Shown: in pieces, positions 8,601-18,335 of the stretch
Layout: each line of letters opens with the position of its first letter
How positions within the stretch are numbered: the first letter of the stretch is position 1
NCBI GenBank assembly: GCA_032622095.1
Contig: CP136064.1
Location: 261,621,863-261,685,862 of the forward strand
DNA from: Siphonodentalium dalli
Lineage: Eukaryota > Mollusca > Scaphopoda > Gadilida > Siphonodentaliidae
Length of the DNA stretch: 64,000 nucleotides
Direction of reading: 5' to 3'
Notes under the pieces: generated by a model
What the model was told of the DNA's origin: nothing
What the model saw: the letters and a program-made list of their open reading frames with translations, nothing else
Databases searched by the model: none
Program-made: the position numbers and the translations under genes

Positions 8601-11076
8601 ATGGGTGTGTCGCTTATGTTCATAAATTGCCTGCGCGTCGCTTACGATTACAAATATTATTTCAATTTCGTCTTAATTTATATGAACACAACAAACAAAA
8701 ATAAAACATTAAACAATGATAGTAATTACAAATAAAGTGAAGCCAGACAGGCGATGTTGTGTTAGCTTTCGGAAGAAGCGCTAATTTATCTTTATCGTTT
8801 TTAATTTGTCCATATTGAAATTCTAGCTGAGACTATTGAATGCCTAACTCGGCCTACCATATATACATCATTGCGATTAAATAGCCATCGGCGTATTTCG
8901 TTTCTCACACTAGCCAGGGTGTAAGTAAACCAACAATGGCGCAATGTGTCGACACCATGTGTACAAACGTTAGCGCTCGTAAAAACTTCAATGAACTGTG
9001 ATCGCAAATGAATGCGCTGTGAGGACATTGGATTATGGCTTTGATGCATGTACACGCAATGAAATTGTTTTATTACTTCCGACAACACACTGTGATGAGG
9101 CGCATGAATGAAGGCTTTGACACTATTCAATTACTGATACAACCATTTGCAGTAAAACAAAAACGCCGTTAGCACTTGATCCAAAAACATGTGTCTCTTT
9201 GTCTCCTTGATCTGTCTCTTGGTCTCCTTGCTTATAGGAAGACATTTCAACTAAGTTTCATACGTTTTTGGCAATTTTAAATTAAAAAAACCGACTACAT
9301 AATTGGAATATCGTCACCGACGATATACCGACTATCCATTTTTTTCGAAACCGACTACACGATATAAAAAATTATATCGCGATATGACTAAATACCGAAA
9401 AACCGTGAAGCTCTAGCAGGAAAGCGACAAACGCTTTCAGACCTGAAAGAGCTCAAAAATACGGATATCAGGCTTACTCTTGGTTGGAGTTTATGGCTCG
9501 AAAGAAGAAAATCAAGATTCGGCATAAATTTAACTCGTCGGAAAAGAGGATCGGTTTGAGAAAGCTCCCCGTGGACGGTTATTACAATAGAGAGATATAT
9601 CAGTATTACAGGTGCTGGTGGCATGCCGACCCATGTGACCTCAATAAAAAGGTCGACCTTAACGGGATATGTCTGATACGTAACAAGCCTTTTACCCAGA
9701 TATACGAAGAGACCCGAGAGATCGCGGGCTATCTCAGAGCGTTGGGGTATAGAGTTACAAATGTGGGAGTGCCAGTGGTTGGAAGCTCAAAAGACTGATC
9801 CGGAAGTGAAACTATTTATGAATAGTTGGGAACCTAAACTCGCACGGGAGATGTCACACGAGAAAGTGCTCGATCAACTGAAAACCGGAGATCTCTTCGG
9901 GCTAGTGTTGTGTGATGTGGATACTCCGGACAGTTTGAAAGCTAAATTCAGCGAAATGACACCAGTTTTCAAAAATACCGAAATTACCATCAGTGATTTA
10001 AGTGGGAGCATGAAAGAATTCTTCTCAAAAAACCCAGACGAACTCTGATCGGAAGTTATTTCGCCAAAAGACTCTTACTCGCTAGCCCCCAAGTGCAATG
10101 GTACTTGAACCACGGCCTGCTCGTCAAGGTCTACGAAGTTATCCAATATAAACCGGAGAAGTGTTTCGAAAAATTTGCAGACACCGTCACTAACGCGAGA
10201 AGAGAGGGTGATACACATCCTTCAAAAAGTATAATCGCTGATTCCTTCAAATTGGTCGGAAACTCGGCATACGGCAAATGCCTAATGGATAAAAGTCAAC
10301 ACACCGTCACGACATATGTTAATCAGGCCAGAGCTATCAAGGAGGTGAATGATGTCAAATATCGGGCGCTGAAAGAATTGACCTCTGATTTGTACGAAAT
10401 CGAGAAGTCTAAAAATCTAATAAAAGAAGATTTGCCGAGTCATATCGGGGCCTTCGTCTACAGGTACGCCAAGATTCGCATGCTGGATTTCTACTACGAA
10501 TGTCTAGCCAAGTTTATCCATAAAAGCAAATTCGAATTGGTACAAATGGATACTGACAGCAACTACCTAGTCCTAGCAGGTTCTGATTTAGACGCTGTCA
10601 TCGACGTAGATAAGAAATCCGCTTTCTATAGAGAATATTCCAAATGGTTTATACAACCCTACTGCACTAAACATCACGAAGAATTTATAGCTTGTAAAGT
10701 TCGCGGGGAGCCATGGGTTATGGATCGAGCTTGTTGCAAGGAAGCCTTCGCCTACAGCAAAAGGACCGGGGGTCTTTTCAAAGAAGAATGGTGCGGGGAT
10801 GGTATTATCGCTCTTTCCAGCAAATGTTATATGTGTCTCGGTAATTCGACCAAAGTGACGTGCAAAGGTGTGAATAAAAAGCAGAACCAGTTAACGGCTA
10901 AAATGTATATGGATGTATTGAAACTGAAATGCCCAATTCCCACCGTTAACACGGATTTTAAAATGTGGGGGAATTCTATGTATACATATTCCCAATTAAA
11001 AAACGGGCTGTCTTATTTTTATCCGAAAAGACACGTAATGGCCGACGGAATCACGACGAGCCCGTTAAATATTTAG
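5671..11076 (+). pseudogene. Polinton protein-primed DNA polymerase B with N-terminal C2H2 fingers, broken
   Basis: Replicates the element by a protein-primed mechanism (family knowledge). ATG 5671 begins five C2H2-type fingers (to ~6095); finger 1 lacks its second Cys (CELW) and finger 3 ends in Tyr, not His. The body follows with frame changes near 6095, 6915, 9770 and 10040; the last falls in a run of six A. A Cys/His knuckle (CSACSKFW...QHETTC) lies at ~7050. Exonuclease motifs are DFETYF (Exo I), VVGFNSGPYD (Exo II) and YNNLD (Exo III); polymerase motifs are GFDANCLYL (A), KLVGNSAYGK (B) and QMDTDSNY (C). All catalytic acidic residues seem present. A hAT element splits the gene at 8395 and the pieces join cleanly across it (RRK/ATNAF). 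Recognition is firm, function impossible as drawn. Confidence 0.92.
8395..9415. mobile_element. non-autonomous hAT-type element inserted in PolB
   Basis: The 1021-bp insertion starts TAGAGCTTCACG and ends with its reverse complement. It is flanked by 8-base sequences gtaggaaa (8387-8394) and gcaggaaa (9416-9423), matching at 7 of 8, as expected for a hAT target duplication. Removing it lets the polymerase frame continue. Subterminal zones share gcgatat(a/g)actaaatacc in direct orientation and several ccgactac boxes. No transposase ORF is visible; the open frame on the minus strand (8801-9130) has no family features. Its first three bases create the stop that ends the left half of PolB. Confidence 0.85.
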
Positions 11077-11162
11077 TCTGTTCTTTTTGTTGATATGTGT
11101 ATATATATTTTTGTTCATCGTATGTTGATTGCTTATTGCTATATAAACTTGATACGTTAAAC

Positions 11163-11336
11163 ATGCCTCTACAAGCGTTCGACCACAGAGGGCTCCCCCA
11201 AAAATTCAATTATCGATATTGTTTACATATAGCGCAGAGACAAACACACCATAATATTATCTGTCTCACAGTTTTCGAGCTAACAATATCGTCTGTGGAC
11301 CATACGCTCTATTTATCAATAGTAAGACGGGATTAG
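11163..11336 (+). CDS. 57-codon ORF of unknown function, copy A
   Basis: Starts MPLQAFDHRGLPQKFNYRY and ends LYLSIVRRD. I do not recognise a family. The same ORF is open in copy B at 13094-13267 with the same start and stop. Differences between the copies cluster in the middle and most change the amino acid, so the pair gives no clear sign of protein-level constraint. It lies 87 bases after the PolB stop and before a TATA box; it might be a small viral-type gene or a leader. Confidence 0.4.
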   Translation: MPLQAFDHRGLPQKFNYRYCLHIAQRQTHHNIICLTVFELTISSVDHTLYLSIVRRD

Positions 11337-11440
11337 CGTTTAAGCGAAAATGGCGATACCTCATTCGCCTATACAGGCCTATAGCCTCGGGTGTCACGCA
11401 GACCACTCAAATTTAACACCTGCTACATTCCTTATTCGAG

Positions 11441-11450
11441 TATAAAAAAC
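11441..11450 (+). promoter_or_regulatory. TATA box, unit A
   Basis: gagtataaaaaacg, 80 bases before ATG 11521. It is conserved in unit B and spaced like the box ahead of PolB. Confidence 0.55.
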
Positions 11451-11520
11451 GCCGAGTCGCTTAAAACCATCTAGCGGTTTTAGATTACCTCAGTTATCCA
11501 AAAAACTTCCTGATCTCAAA

Positions 11521-12170
11521 ATGTGTACTCTTCTCGAAGCTTATCAGACCCGTCGCCAATCAAGCGAGCTTGAAAATCAAGTGAAAGCTCGCTTAATATC
11601 GTTGGTGAAGCCTTCGGATACACCGGAGTATTACGCTAATCAAATGAATTGTTGGATGATATACTGCAAACGATAGCGGAGGACAACGGTTTTAAGCGTA
11701 ACAGTCGTATAATGGCGTTAAACGCACGGCTGTGTTTGAGTATGAGAAAAGATGAACTCCGTCGAGTCGGGACGATTGTGAAACTTAGGGAACAATTGGG
11801 TGAGCTACAAAATGCCAAAACGGCCTTGCTGAAAACACTGGAAGATACAGAGCCCTCGTGGGAACATCACCTACCGGAATTTTGCGACGACGGGGCGTTC
11901 ACGAGCGAGCTGGGTGTTTAGCGGATACGAACCACATCCCAGAAGAGAAGCTAAGCTACAGCTTGGACTAAACGAGTGGCGGCGTAATAGCGTTCGGTCT
12001 CAGGGGCCCCCCTCGATATTCCAGGTTCTCACACATTTTATTTAATTTTGTGTGCGGACACCTAGAATATCGAGGGGGACCTTTAAGCATCAGTTGTTGT
12101 TGTTTCGAAATTCAAAAAAATAATAGCAGTATGCGTTATATCGAAGGTGAGTAGTTAATTTACTGATTCT
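11521..12170 (+). pseudogene. decayed copy of the 214-codon Polinton gene
   Basis: Same start MCTLLEAYQTRRQSSELENQ as the unit B gene. Against unit B it has two extra bases near 11620 (gatacaccgg versus gacaccgg), which shift the frame after about 34 codons. It has another indel near 11905 (gcgagctgg versus gcagagctgg) and a TAA near 11968. Downstream sequence remains recognisable to ~12170. This is the broken paralogue; the intact one is at 13453. Confidence 0.75.
12005..12080. promoter_or_regulatory. long nested hairpin, unit A
   Basis: The arms ccccctcgatattccagg and cctagaatatcgaggggg pair almost perfectly (one mismatch). Inside, ctcacaca and tgtgtg extend the stem around an AT-rich loop (ttttatttaatttt). 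It sits at the 3' end of the decayed gene and could be an RNA 3'-end structure or a DNA cruciform. Confidence 0.7.
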
Positions 12171-12302
12171 ATTGTAAACACAACAGCGAAAGTGTTAACA
12201 CCCGCCCGACTCAAGTACATATAATTCACTTTAAAACAAATTTTTCGGAATTATTATTTTGATTGAATGCTAAAAGCCTCGTTGATCTCATCCGTCGCTT
12301 AA

Positions 12303-12528
12303 AAAGACGCACTTCGTATCTAGATTAATTCACAATGCGACTGTTATGATTAACCCACCGCCGTCTGTTATATATTGGTGTTTTAGTGAATGGCAACCCG
12401 GGTATGAAGCGTTGAAGAAAGTAGTCCGATTCCACGAATGAATACCTCACATAAGCGCGTTTGATGTGAACCCCCCGACCCTGATTATACTCGATGATTT
12501 GATGTTAGAATGCGATAAGAATAGTGTT
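12303..12528 (+). pseudogene. direct-orientation ATPase fragment at right end A
   Basis: Matches 316-532 of the left end in the same orientation, although the neighbouring 12532-12833 matches 1-304 inverted. It preserves the Walker B codons (LIILDDLM) with 8 bases that the left copy lacks. It also carries a TGA in place of a GGA codon, so it is itself dead. Confidence 0.9.
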
Positions 12529-12531
12529 CGC

Positions 12532-12891
12532 AGGCCCTGCGGCTATTGCAGTGAATGGGTGTTTAAACCCCGGTTCCTTAACCAAAATCCCGTAATCCAT
12601 TATAGCGAGTGAAATATTTCGATTAAAGCACCGCCTTATATCAATAATTTTACATCCATTCGTCACTTAATTCTAAAGCACACAGTCGAGATATCAATAA
12701 TCAGAGTTTAGACCAGTTCATTCGAAAAGTAGGGGGTCGATAACATTGGTGGACTAGTCGAAGGTAACCTACCCGTATTATAGCTAATTGCGTAAACTAT
12801 ACCCCTATATCTAAGTATCTACGTAAATATATCTAAGTATCTATATATCTATATATCTACGTATCTATATAACTACTTATTTAATTATATA
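12532..12891. repeat. Polinton right terminal inverted repeat A
   Basis: 12532-12833 is the reverse complement of 304-1. The outer 58 bases continue with tatctatat/tatctacg repeats and end ttaattatatat, directly joined to unit B. It contains the inverted ATPase start codon. Confidence 0.9.
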
Positions 12892-13093
12892 TGGGGGAAT
12901 TCTATGTATACATATTCCCAATTAAAAAACGGGCTGTCTTATTTTTATCCGAAAAGACACGTAATGGACGACGGAATCACGACGAGCCCTTTAAATATTT
13001 AGTCTGTTCTTTTTGTTGATATGTGTATATATATTTTTGTTCATCGTATGTTGATTGCTTATTGCTATATAAACTCGATACGTTCCTTTAAAC

Positions 13094-13267
13094 ATGCCTC
13101 TACAAGCGTTCGACCACCGAGGGCTCCCCCAAAAATTCAATTATCGATATTGTTTACAGATAGCGCAGAGACAAACACACCATAAAATTAGCTGTCTCGC
13201 AATTGACGAGCTAACAATATCGTCTGTGGACCAGACGCTCTATTTATCAATAATAAGACGGGATTAG
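13094..13267 (+). CDS. 57-codon ORF of unknown function, copy B
   Basis: Counterpart of 11163-11336 in the duplicated arm. A 4-base insertion just upstream of the ATG distinguishes the copies. Product has no recognisable motif; it is Gln/His/Arg-rich in the first half. Intact. Confidence 0.4.
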   Translation: MPLQAFDHRGLPQKFNYRYCLQIAQRQTHHKISCLAIDELTISSVDQTLYLSIIRRD

Positions 13268-13370
13268 CGTTTAAGCGAAAATGGCGATACCTCATTCGCC
13301 TATACAGGCCTATAGCCTCGGGTGTCACGCAGACCACTCAAATTTAACACCTGCTACATTCCTTATTCGA

Positions 13371-13380
13371 GTATAAAAAA
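13371..13380 (+). promoter_or_regulatory. TATA box, unit B
   Basis: gtataaaaaa, 81 bases before ATG 13453. The A run is two bases longer than in unit A. Confidence 0.55.
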
Positions 13381-13452
13381 AACCCGAGTCGCTTAAAACC
13401 ATCTAGCGGTTTTAGATTACCTCAGTTATCCAAAAAACTTCCTGATCTCAAA

Positions 13453-14097
13453 ATGTGTACTCTTCTCGAAGTTTATCAGGCCCGTCGCCAATCAAGCGAG
13501 CTTGAAAATCAAGTGAAAGCTCGGTTAATATCGTTGGTGAAGCCTTCGGACACCGGAGTATTACGCTACTCAAATGAATTGTTGGATGATATACTGCAAA
13601 CGATAGCGGAGGACAACGGCTTTAAGCGTAACAGTCGTATAATGGCGTTAAGCGCACGGCTGTGTTTGAGTATGAGAAAAGGTGAACTCCGTCGAGTCGG
13701 GACGATTGTAAAACTTAGGGAACAATTGGGTGAGCTACAAAATGTCAAAACGGCCTTGCTGGAAACCCTGGAAGATACAGAGCCCTCGTGGGAACATCAC
13801 CTACCGGAATTTTGCGACGACGGGGCGTTCACGAGCAGAGCTGGGTGTTTAGCGGATACGAACCACATCCCAGAAGAGAAGCTAAGCTACAGCTTGGACG
13901 AAACGAGTGGCGGAGTAATAGCGTTCGGGTCTCAGGGGCCCCCTCGATATTCCAGGTTCTCACACATTTTATTTAATTTTGTGTGCGGACACCTAGAATA
14001 TCGTGGGGGACCTTTAAGCATCAGTTGTTGTTGTTTCGAAATTCAAAAAAATAATAGCAGTATGCGTTATATCGAAGGTGAGTGGTTAATTTACTGA
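13453..14097 (+). CDS. 214-residue Polinton protein of unknown function
   Basis: Single open frame from ATG 13453. The first ~130 residues look helical and mixed-charge (SSELENQVKARLISLV, NELLDDILQTIAEDNGFKR, KLREQLGELQNVKTALLETL), with a probable coiled coil at ~75-110. An acidic, Pro-containing part (EDTEPSWEHHLPEF) follows. From ~165 on (FGSQGPPRYSRF..., CCCFEIQKN) the frame crosses a long hairpin and may not be translated. I know no homologue by sight. Position next to the terminus under its own TATA box fits an accessory or capsid-related gene of the element, but no function can be assigned. Codon 1-130 is the supportable part. Confidence 0.55.
   Translation: MCTLLEVYQARRQSSELENQVKARLISLVKPSDTGVLRYSNELLDDILQTIAEDNGFKRNSRIMALSARLCLSMRKGELRRVGTIVKLREQLGELQNVKTALLETLEDTEPSWEHHLPEFCDDGAFTSRAGCLADTNHIPEEKLSYSLDETSGGVIAFGSQGPPRYSRFSHILFNFVCGHLEYRGGPLSISCCCFEIQKNNSSMRYIEGEWLIY
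13937..14010. promoter_or_regulatory. long nested hairpin, unit B
   Basis: Same structure as in unit A with one further arm mismatch (atcgtgggg instead of atcgagggg). It overlaps the last third of the 214-codon ORF. Confidence 0.7.
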
Positions 14098-14232
14098 TTC
14101 TATTGTAAACACAACAGCGAAAGTGTTAACACCCGCCCGACTCAAGTACATATAATTCACTTTAAAACAAAATTTTCGGAATAATTAGGTTGATTGAACG
14201 CTAAAAGCCTCGTTGATCTCATCCGTCGTTAA

Positions 14233-14458
14233 AAAGACGCACTTCGTATCTAGATTAATTCACAATGCGACTGTTATGATTAACCCACCGCCGTCTGTTG
14301 TATATTGGTGTTTTAGTGAATGGCAACCCAGGTATGAAGCGTTGAAGAAAGTAGTCCGATTCCACGAATGAATACCTCACATAAGCGCGTTTGATGTGAA
14401 CCCCCCGACCCTGATTATACTCGATGATTTGATGTTAGAATGCGATAAGAGTAGTGTT
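14233..14458 (+). pseudogene. direct-orientation ATPase fragment at right end B
   Basis: Near-identical to 12303-12528, with the same TGA and the same 8 extra bases relative to 488-495, so both predate the tandem duplication. Confidence 0.9.
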
Positions 14459-14461
14459 CGC

Positions 14462-14822
14462 AGGCCCTGCGGCTATAGCAGTGAATGGGTGTTTAAAACC
14501 CGGTTCCTTAACCAAAATCCCGTAATCCATTATAGCGAGTGAATTATTTCGATTAAAGCACCGCCTTATATCAATAATTTTACATCCGTTCGTCACTTAA
14601 TTCTAAAACACACAGTCGAGATATCAATAATCAGAGTTTAGATCAGTTCATTCGAAAAGTAGGGGGTCGATAACATTAGTGGACTAGTCGAAGGTAAACT
14701 ACCCGTATTATAGCTAATTGCGTAAACTATACCCCTATATCTAAGTATCTACGTAAATATATCTAAGTATCTATATATCTATATATCTACGTATCTATAT
14801 AACTACTTATTTAATTATATAT
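14462..14822. repeat. Polinton right terminal inverted repeat B
   Basis: Same as 12532-12891; this is the present outer right end of the element. The exact terminal base and target duplication cannot be set without the left flank. Confidence 0.88.
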
Positions 14823-14914
14823 AGGGATTAAAACCATATCGATTTTATTTTCCTCCTCCTCCTCATTTCTCCAGCGCGAAACCTTTGGCACGGGGCTCCT
14901 CTAGACTACTCAAT

Positions 14915-15280
14915 TACAATTAAACCTGGTCTACGTATATACAACCTCTAACTTTAAACCGCCGTTTGACATATATAAATTCATGGTTTACATCCGAGAC
15001 CGCAGGTCTAAGTGGCGCATTCGTCATCTCTGGTTTAAACATGGTCCAGCCAGCCCAAACATTTGGCAGTAGTGTCTCTGTATCGTCGACATAATTGAAC
15101 ATATATATATACAAAATTGCCTTATGCGAACCGTCGCCTTTCAATTCGCAGCTAAAATTCGTAATTATACGACGAGCATATTTTGATTGGAAAATTATAA
15201 GCGAGAAGCACTCGTATTTATAAAGTGTACGGGGATAAATTTGTTTTGTCAATTGCGATATTATTTTGCGCTTTATAAAA
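14915..15280. repeat. diverged GGTTTAAACC-family element
   Basis: Shares with 45135-45480 the blocks ccgcaggtctaagtg, gcattcgtcatctctgg, ggtccagcca, gcagtagtgt and tattttgattggaaa in order. It is more diverged, and its right end is replaced after 15280. The long open frame on the minus strand here (14920-15909) runs through this repeat, so I do not treat it as a gene. Confidence 0.7.
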
Positions 15281-16150
15281 CCCCTGTCACACTCAGGTCG
15301 GCGCTTGCATTGCGCTGCAAAAGTATCAAAGCGCCCACCTAAACGCACTAAGGTATCCAGCAACTGATTGGTGACGCAGTGTACACTGGCTACAACGGGC
15401 GAGGGGCCAGAGCGCCGCGCTTGTTCTGTGCATGCACTACCAAAGCGTAGTACTGTCGACGTGACAGCGCAAAGCAAGGCGCCAAGCGAGCGAAGTGAGC
15501 GTTGTGTGGACGTAGCAAGAGTGCCTATTATAGCTTCTCGTAGTCGCAGCAAGAATTCAATCTTGTCCTTTGCGACTGCAGTAAGCTTAATCAGACTCTC
15601 ACTACGTGTGTTTCCCGTCCTTATTACGCTCATTGAGGCTCTGTCCCAAAAGTATTGCGCTCTTCCTGTGCTGTTATATGGTATTATGGACTGGTTCCCG
15701 CTCATAGAACATCCACATTGTGCTGCCACTGCGACTCTGGCGCTCGCTATACGCCCAATCGTTATACATGGCGTTCTTCCGGCGTTTACATCAGGTTTAC
15801 AGTATGATCCCACTATGAAATGCGGTCTGCTCATACCACTGTCACACTCCGCAGCGATCAGGCTGGCGTTTGCTTTGAGTTGAAAAACTACCAAATACGA
15901 GTAACACAAAGGGGAAGCGCGGAAAATTGTCAGAAATTGTCAAACTGTTAAAACAAGCTATACTCCTATCCCGCTTATCATGTTTTCATTGCGCTTTTTG
16001 TACGACCCATTGCGCTCCTGCTTTGTCAAGTCGCCCGCTCTCGCACGCTCTCATTGCACTTACTCTACACTGTAAACACTCTTAATGCGTTCAAGTCGTT
16101 GTCATTGCGTTGCTAGTACGTACTCAATACGTTTGCAATACGTTCTCTGC
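15281..16150. other. CpG-containing flank, no gene seen
   Basis: Unusually rich in CG and gcgc steps (cattgcgct recurs at 15311, 15992, 16010). Opposed open frames cover 15368-15909 but neither has family features. It may be the upstream regulatory region of the MADF gene. Confidence 0.4.
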
Positions 16151-16151
16151 G

Positions 16152-16172
16152 TGGGCGGGGTAGTATAAATAG
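16152..16172 (+). promoter_or_regulatory. GC box plus TATA box promoter
   Basis: tgggcgggg (16152-16160) followed directly by tagtataaatag (16161-16172), with ATG 16240 about 75 bases further. This is a textbook RNA polymerase II core promoter arrangement. Confidence 0.7.
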
Positions 16173-16239
16173 AGCCTCCTGTGCGCTCCGGTCACCAGTC
16201 TTCATTCTGTTTTCTGCATCGTACAACGTATTTATTACA

Positions 16240-17284
16240 ATGGTAAAAAGCAAAGGAAAGGTCCAGCACACAAAGGCACACAGGGGAAGAGGAAGGAGGT
16301 ATCAAACACCACCACCACCACCACATACGTCCAGTGATACGACCATTGTTGCTGATATTGAGGAAATTTCGCAACAAGAAGACACACAAGACTTCCAACA
16401 AGTCCAAGGTATATTACTGTTTTGGCTAATTGGTTTCACTCGAACAAACATCTATAGAATAACAACTACGATTTATAGAAACGAAGGTTTTAATCTAGAA
16501 AATCAGGTTATCGTAATTTGCCTCCAATTCATATCTTAGTTTGCGTTCAAGCACACTTTAGAACTATCGAGAATCTATTCAATATCAATCATCGCTTATC
16601 ACGTGTGAACCACTGTCGACGACCAATCACCCAGATATGCCCCCATCGATTTAACCCACGTCGATCTAATATATTCCTATGACACATTTAACTCCAAATA
16701 ATTCTTCGCTGAACTTCAATAAAGTTATTTACCTGTTCTTTCAGGTTAAATGTATATTTTGTATATTGTATATAGTACCATGGATAGTATCTTTGAGCTA
16801 ATGTTTTTATTGTACAATCGATGTCAAATTAAGATATCTTATCTCATGTATATTCAGGTCAAGAAGTCCAAGAAGACGGCAGCAGTGGGGATTCATCCAG
16901 ATATGTAAGTCCTGTTGCTGGCCAGCCCAAGAATAAGAAGGCAAAGAAGACCACTGACCTGAATGTGGAGGAGGAGGAGGTTATGCCTGTGTGGCTCCGG
17001 GAAAATTAGTGCCTGTACAATAAAAGGTCGAACGCATACAAGGACACGCACACAAAAAATAAATTGTGTGAGGATCACACAAAGGCTATATGCACAAAGA
17101 TAGTGAGATGATACAGATCTGGTATCGGTCCTTGCGGACCAGGTATGGCCGTCTCCTGAAGAAGAAGTCTGGTGACGAGGCAGCTGAGGTCACCGAGAGG
17201 GACGATTGGATCCTGAGAAAGTTCTCCTACCTCCTGACCCATATCCATGATGTGAAGAAACGCACCACTGTCAGTGTAAGATAA
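16240..17284 (+). pseudogene. MADF-domain protein gene, spliced, with premature stop
   Basis: Exon 1 (16240-16408) encodes a basic, Pro/His-rich start (MVKSKGKVQHTKAHRGRGRR) and an acidic/Gln stretch. Donor caag/gtatat and acceptor tattcag/gtcaag give an exon 2 from 16858 in frame, with a basic patch and an acidic run (EEEEV) leading to MPVWLREN and TAG at 17007. Past the stop the frame continues CLYNKRSNAYKDTHTKNKL, the beginning of a MADF (Myb/SANT-like) DNA-binding domain. After a frame change near 17088 it goes on as IWYRSLRTRYGRLLKKKSGD and ERDDWILRKFSYLLTHI. A possible donor follows at cagt/gtaaga (17278). So the domain is complete but split by a stop and a shift. MADF proteins are transcription regulators or transposon accessory factors; which applies here is open. 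Confidence 0.65.
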
Positions 17285-18280
17285 AATTAAATATCATTTT
17301 TTTGTCAGTATTAATATGCACTTCTATTGTATAACATTGTTATTACCTCCATATATGAAATACATGCAAAATACATATAAAATTAGTGAAAAATATTTCT
17401 TATATTAAAGTGATGTGAAACACTCCGGTAGGGTGATCAAAGAGAAATGGAGAATAATCTTCTGCAAAGTAGTCAATTTTTACAAATATTATATCTAAAT
17501 TGGAAACACACACCGTCATTCTTATGTATTAATTTTCTGAAATAGTTTGGTAAATGTTTATTATAAATTGCCAAATTCTGCATGAAAAGGGTTAAAATTG
17601 GACAAGATATCCCTCTCAAAATGTATATTGACATTTCCTCTTCAATATAGTAATATTATGGTGTATAAAGGCATATTTCAGTTGTACGAGATGCATCAGC
17701 TAGTAAAATTGAAAAAAAATCTAAATGTTTTGGCTTTATTTTAACGATTGAGACTAATTTTCAGGATGCCTCATATTGAAAAAATACAACACTACTGCCC
17801 GATATGATCCATTTTTGGTTTCAGTAAGGTCTATATTTGGATAAAATACTATACGAAAAGCTGTGTATTACACATATACATATATATAGGAATCAGGGAG
17901 TTAAATGTGTTCCAGAGTCGGGGAGCGAGTACACCGTGGAATTCTAAAGGTGAAGTTAACCGAGGAATGACCTTCACCTGATACATGCGACACGTTATTA
18001 AAGGATGACATCGCGTTTATTTGATTTGTACATCATGTCTAAATTATTTAAACTGGTAAATTAATGGGGGAATGGATTTTTGTGCGCAGGAAATTTATTT
18101 AACTAGCTGCTGTAGTTCTGGGTTTTTCCCAGATCAAATTTGGCTGTGGGATAGCCCTGTCGAACACTTGCTGATTTATTTTAAAAAGTAAACACATGAC
18201 CTATAATTTTTATTGCATTTTCGTGATCAACTGGTGTCAATCTAGCTGGGTATACATCACTGGTATGGCATGCAGGATTC
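17285..18280. other. noncoding, AT-rich
   Basis: No gene. Contains a dispersed repeat (17410-17530) also present at 59798-59925, and a short inverted pair aaggtgaag/cttcacct near 17950. Confidence 0.6.
17410..17530 (+). repeat. dispersed repeat, copy 1
   Basis: gatgtgaaacactccggtag... to cattcttatgtattaatt; the same series of blocks occurs in direct orientation at 59798-59925. Confidence 0.75.
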
Positions 18281-18335
18281 AATTCAGTGAATTTGGCCGA
18301 ACGTTAACATTGTCGCCTGTGGGATACCATTTAGT

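Larger units (their letters stand above)
10966..12891. repeat. right-arm tandem duplication, unit A
   Basis: From tgggggaattctatg at 10966 to the AT-rich end at 12891 this block recurs as 12892-14822 with scattered substitutions and small indels (offset 1926-1932). It holds the last ~36 codons of PolB, the 57-codon ORF, a decayed copy of the 214-codon gene, a direct ATPase fragment and an inverted terminal repeat. Confidence 0.95.
12892..14822. repeat. right-arm tandem duplication, unit B
   Basis: Second copy of 10966-12891. Unit B starts exactly where unit A's terminal repeat ends, so the breakpoint joins the element's outer end to a point inside PolB. Unit B keeps the 214-codon gene open; unit A does not. 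After 14822 the sequence changes to unrelated flank (agggattaaaacc...). Confidence 0.95.

Noticed and set aside
14920-15909. 329-codon open frame on the minus strand
   Set aside because: It runs through a repeat of the GGTTTAAACC family and has no family motif; an opposite frame of 171 codons overlaps it. CG-rich composition explains the lack of stops.
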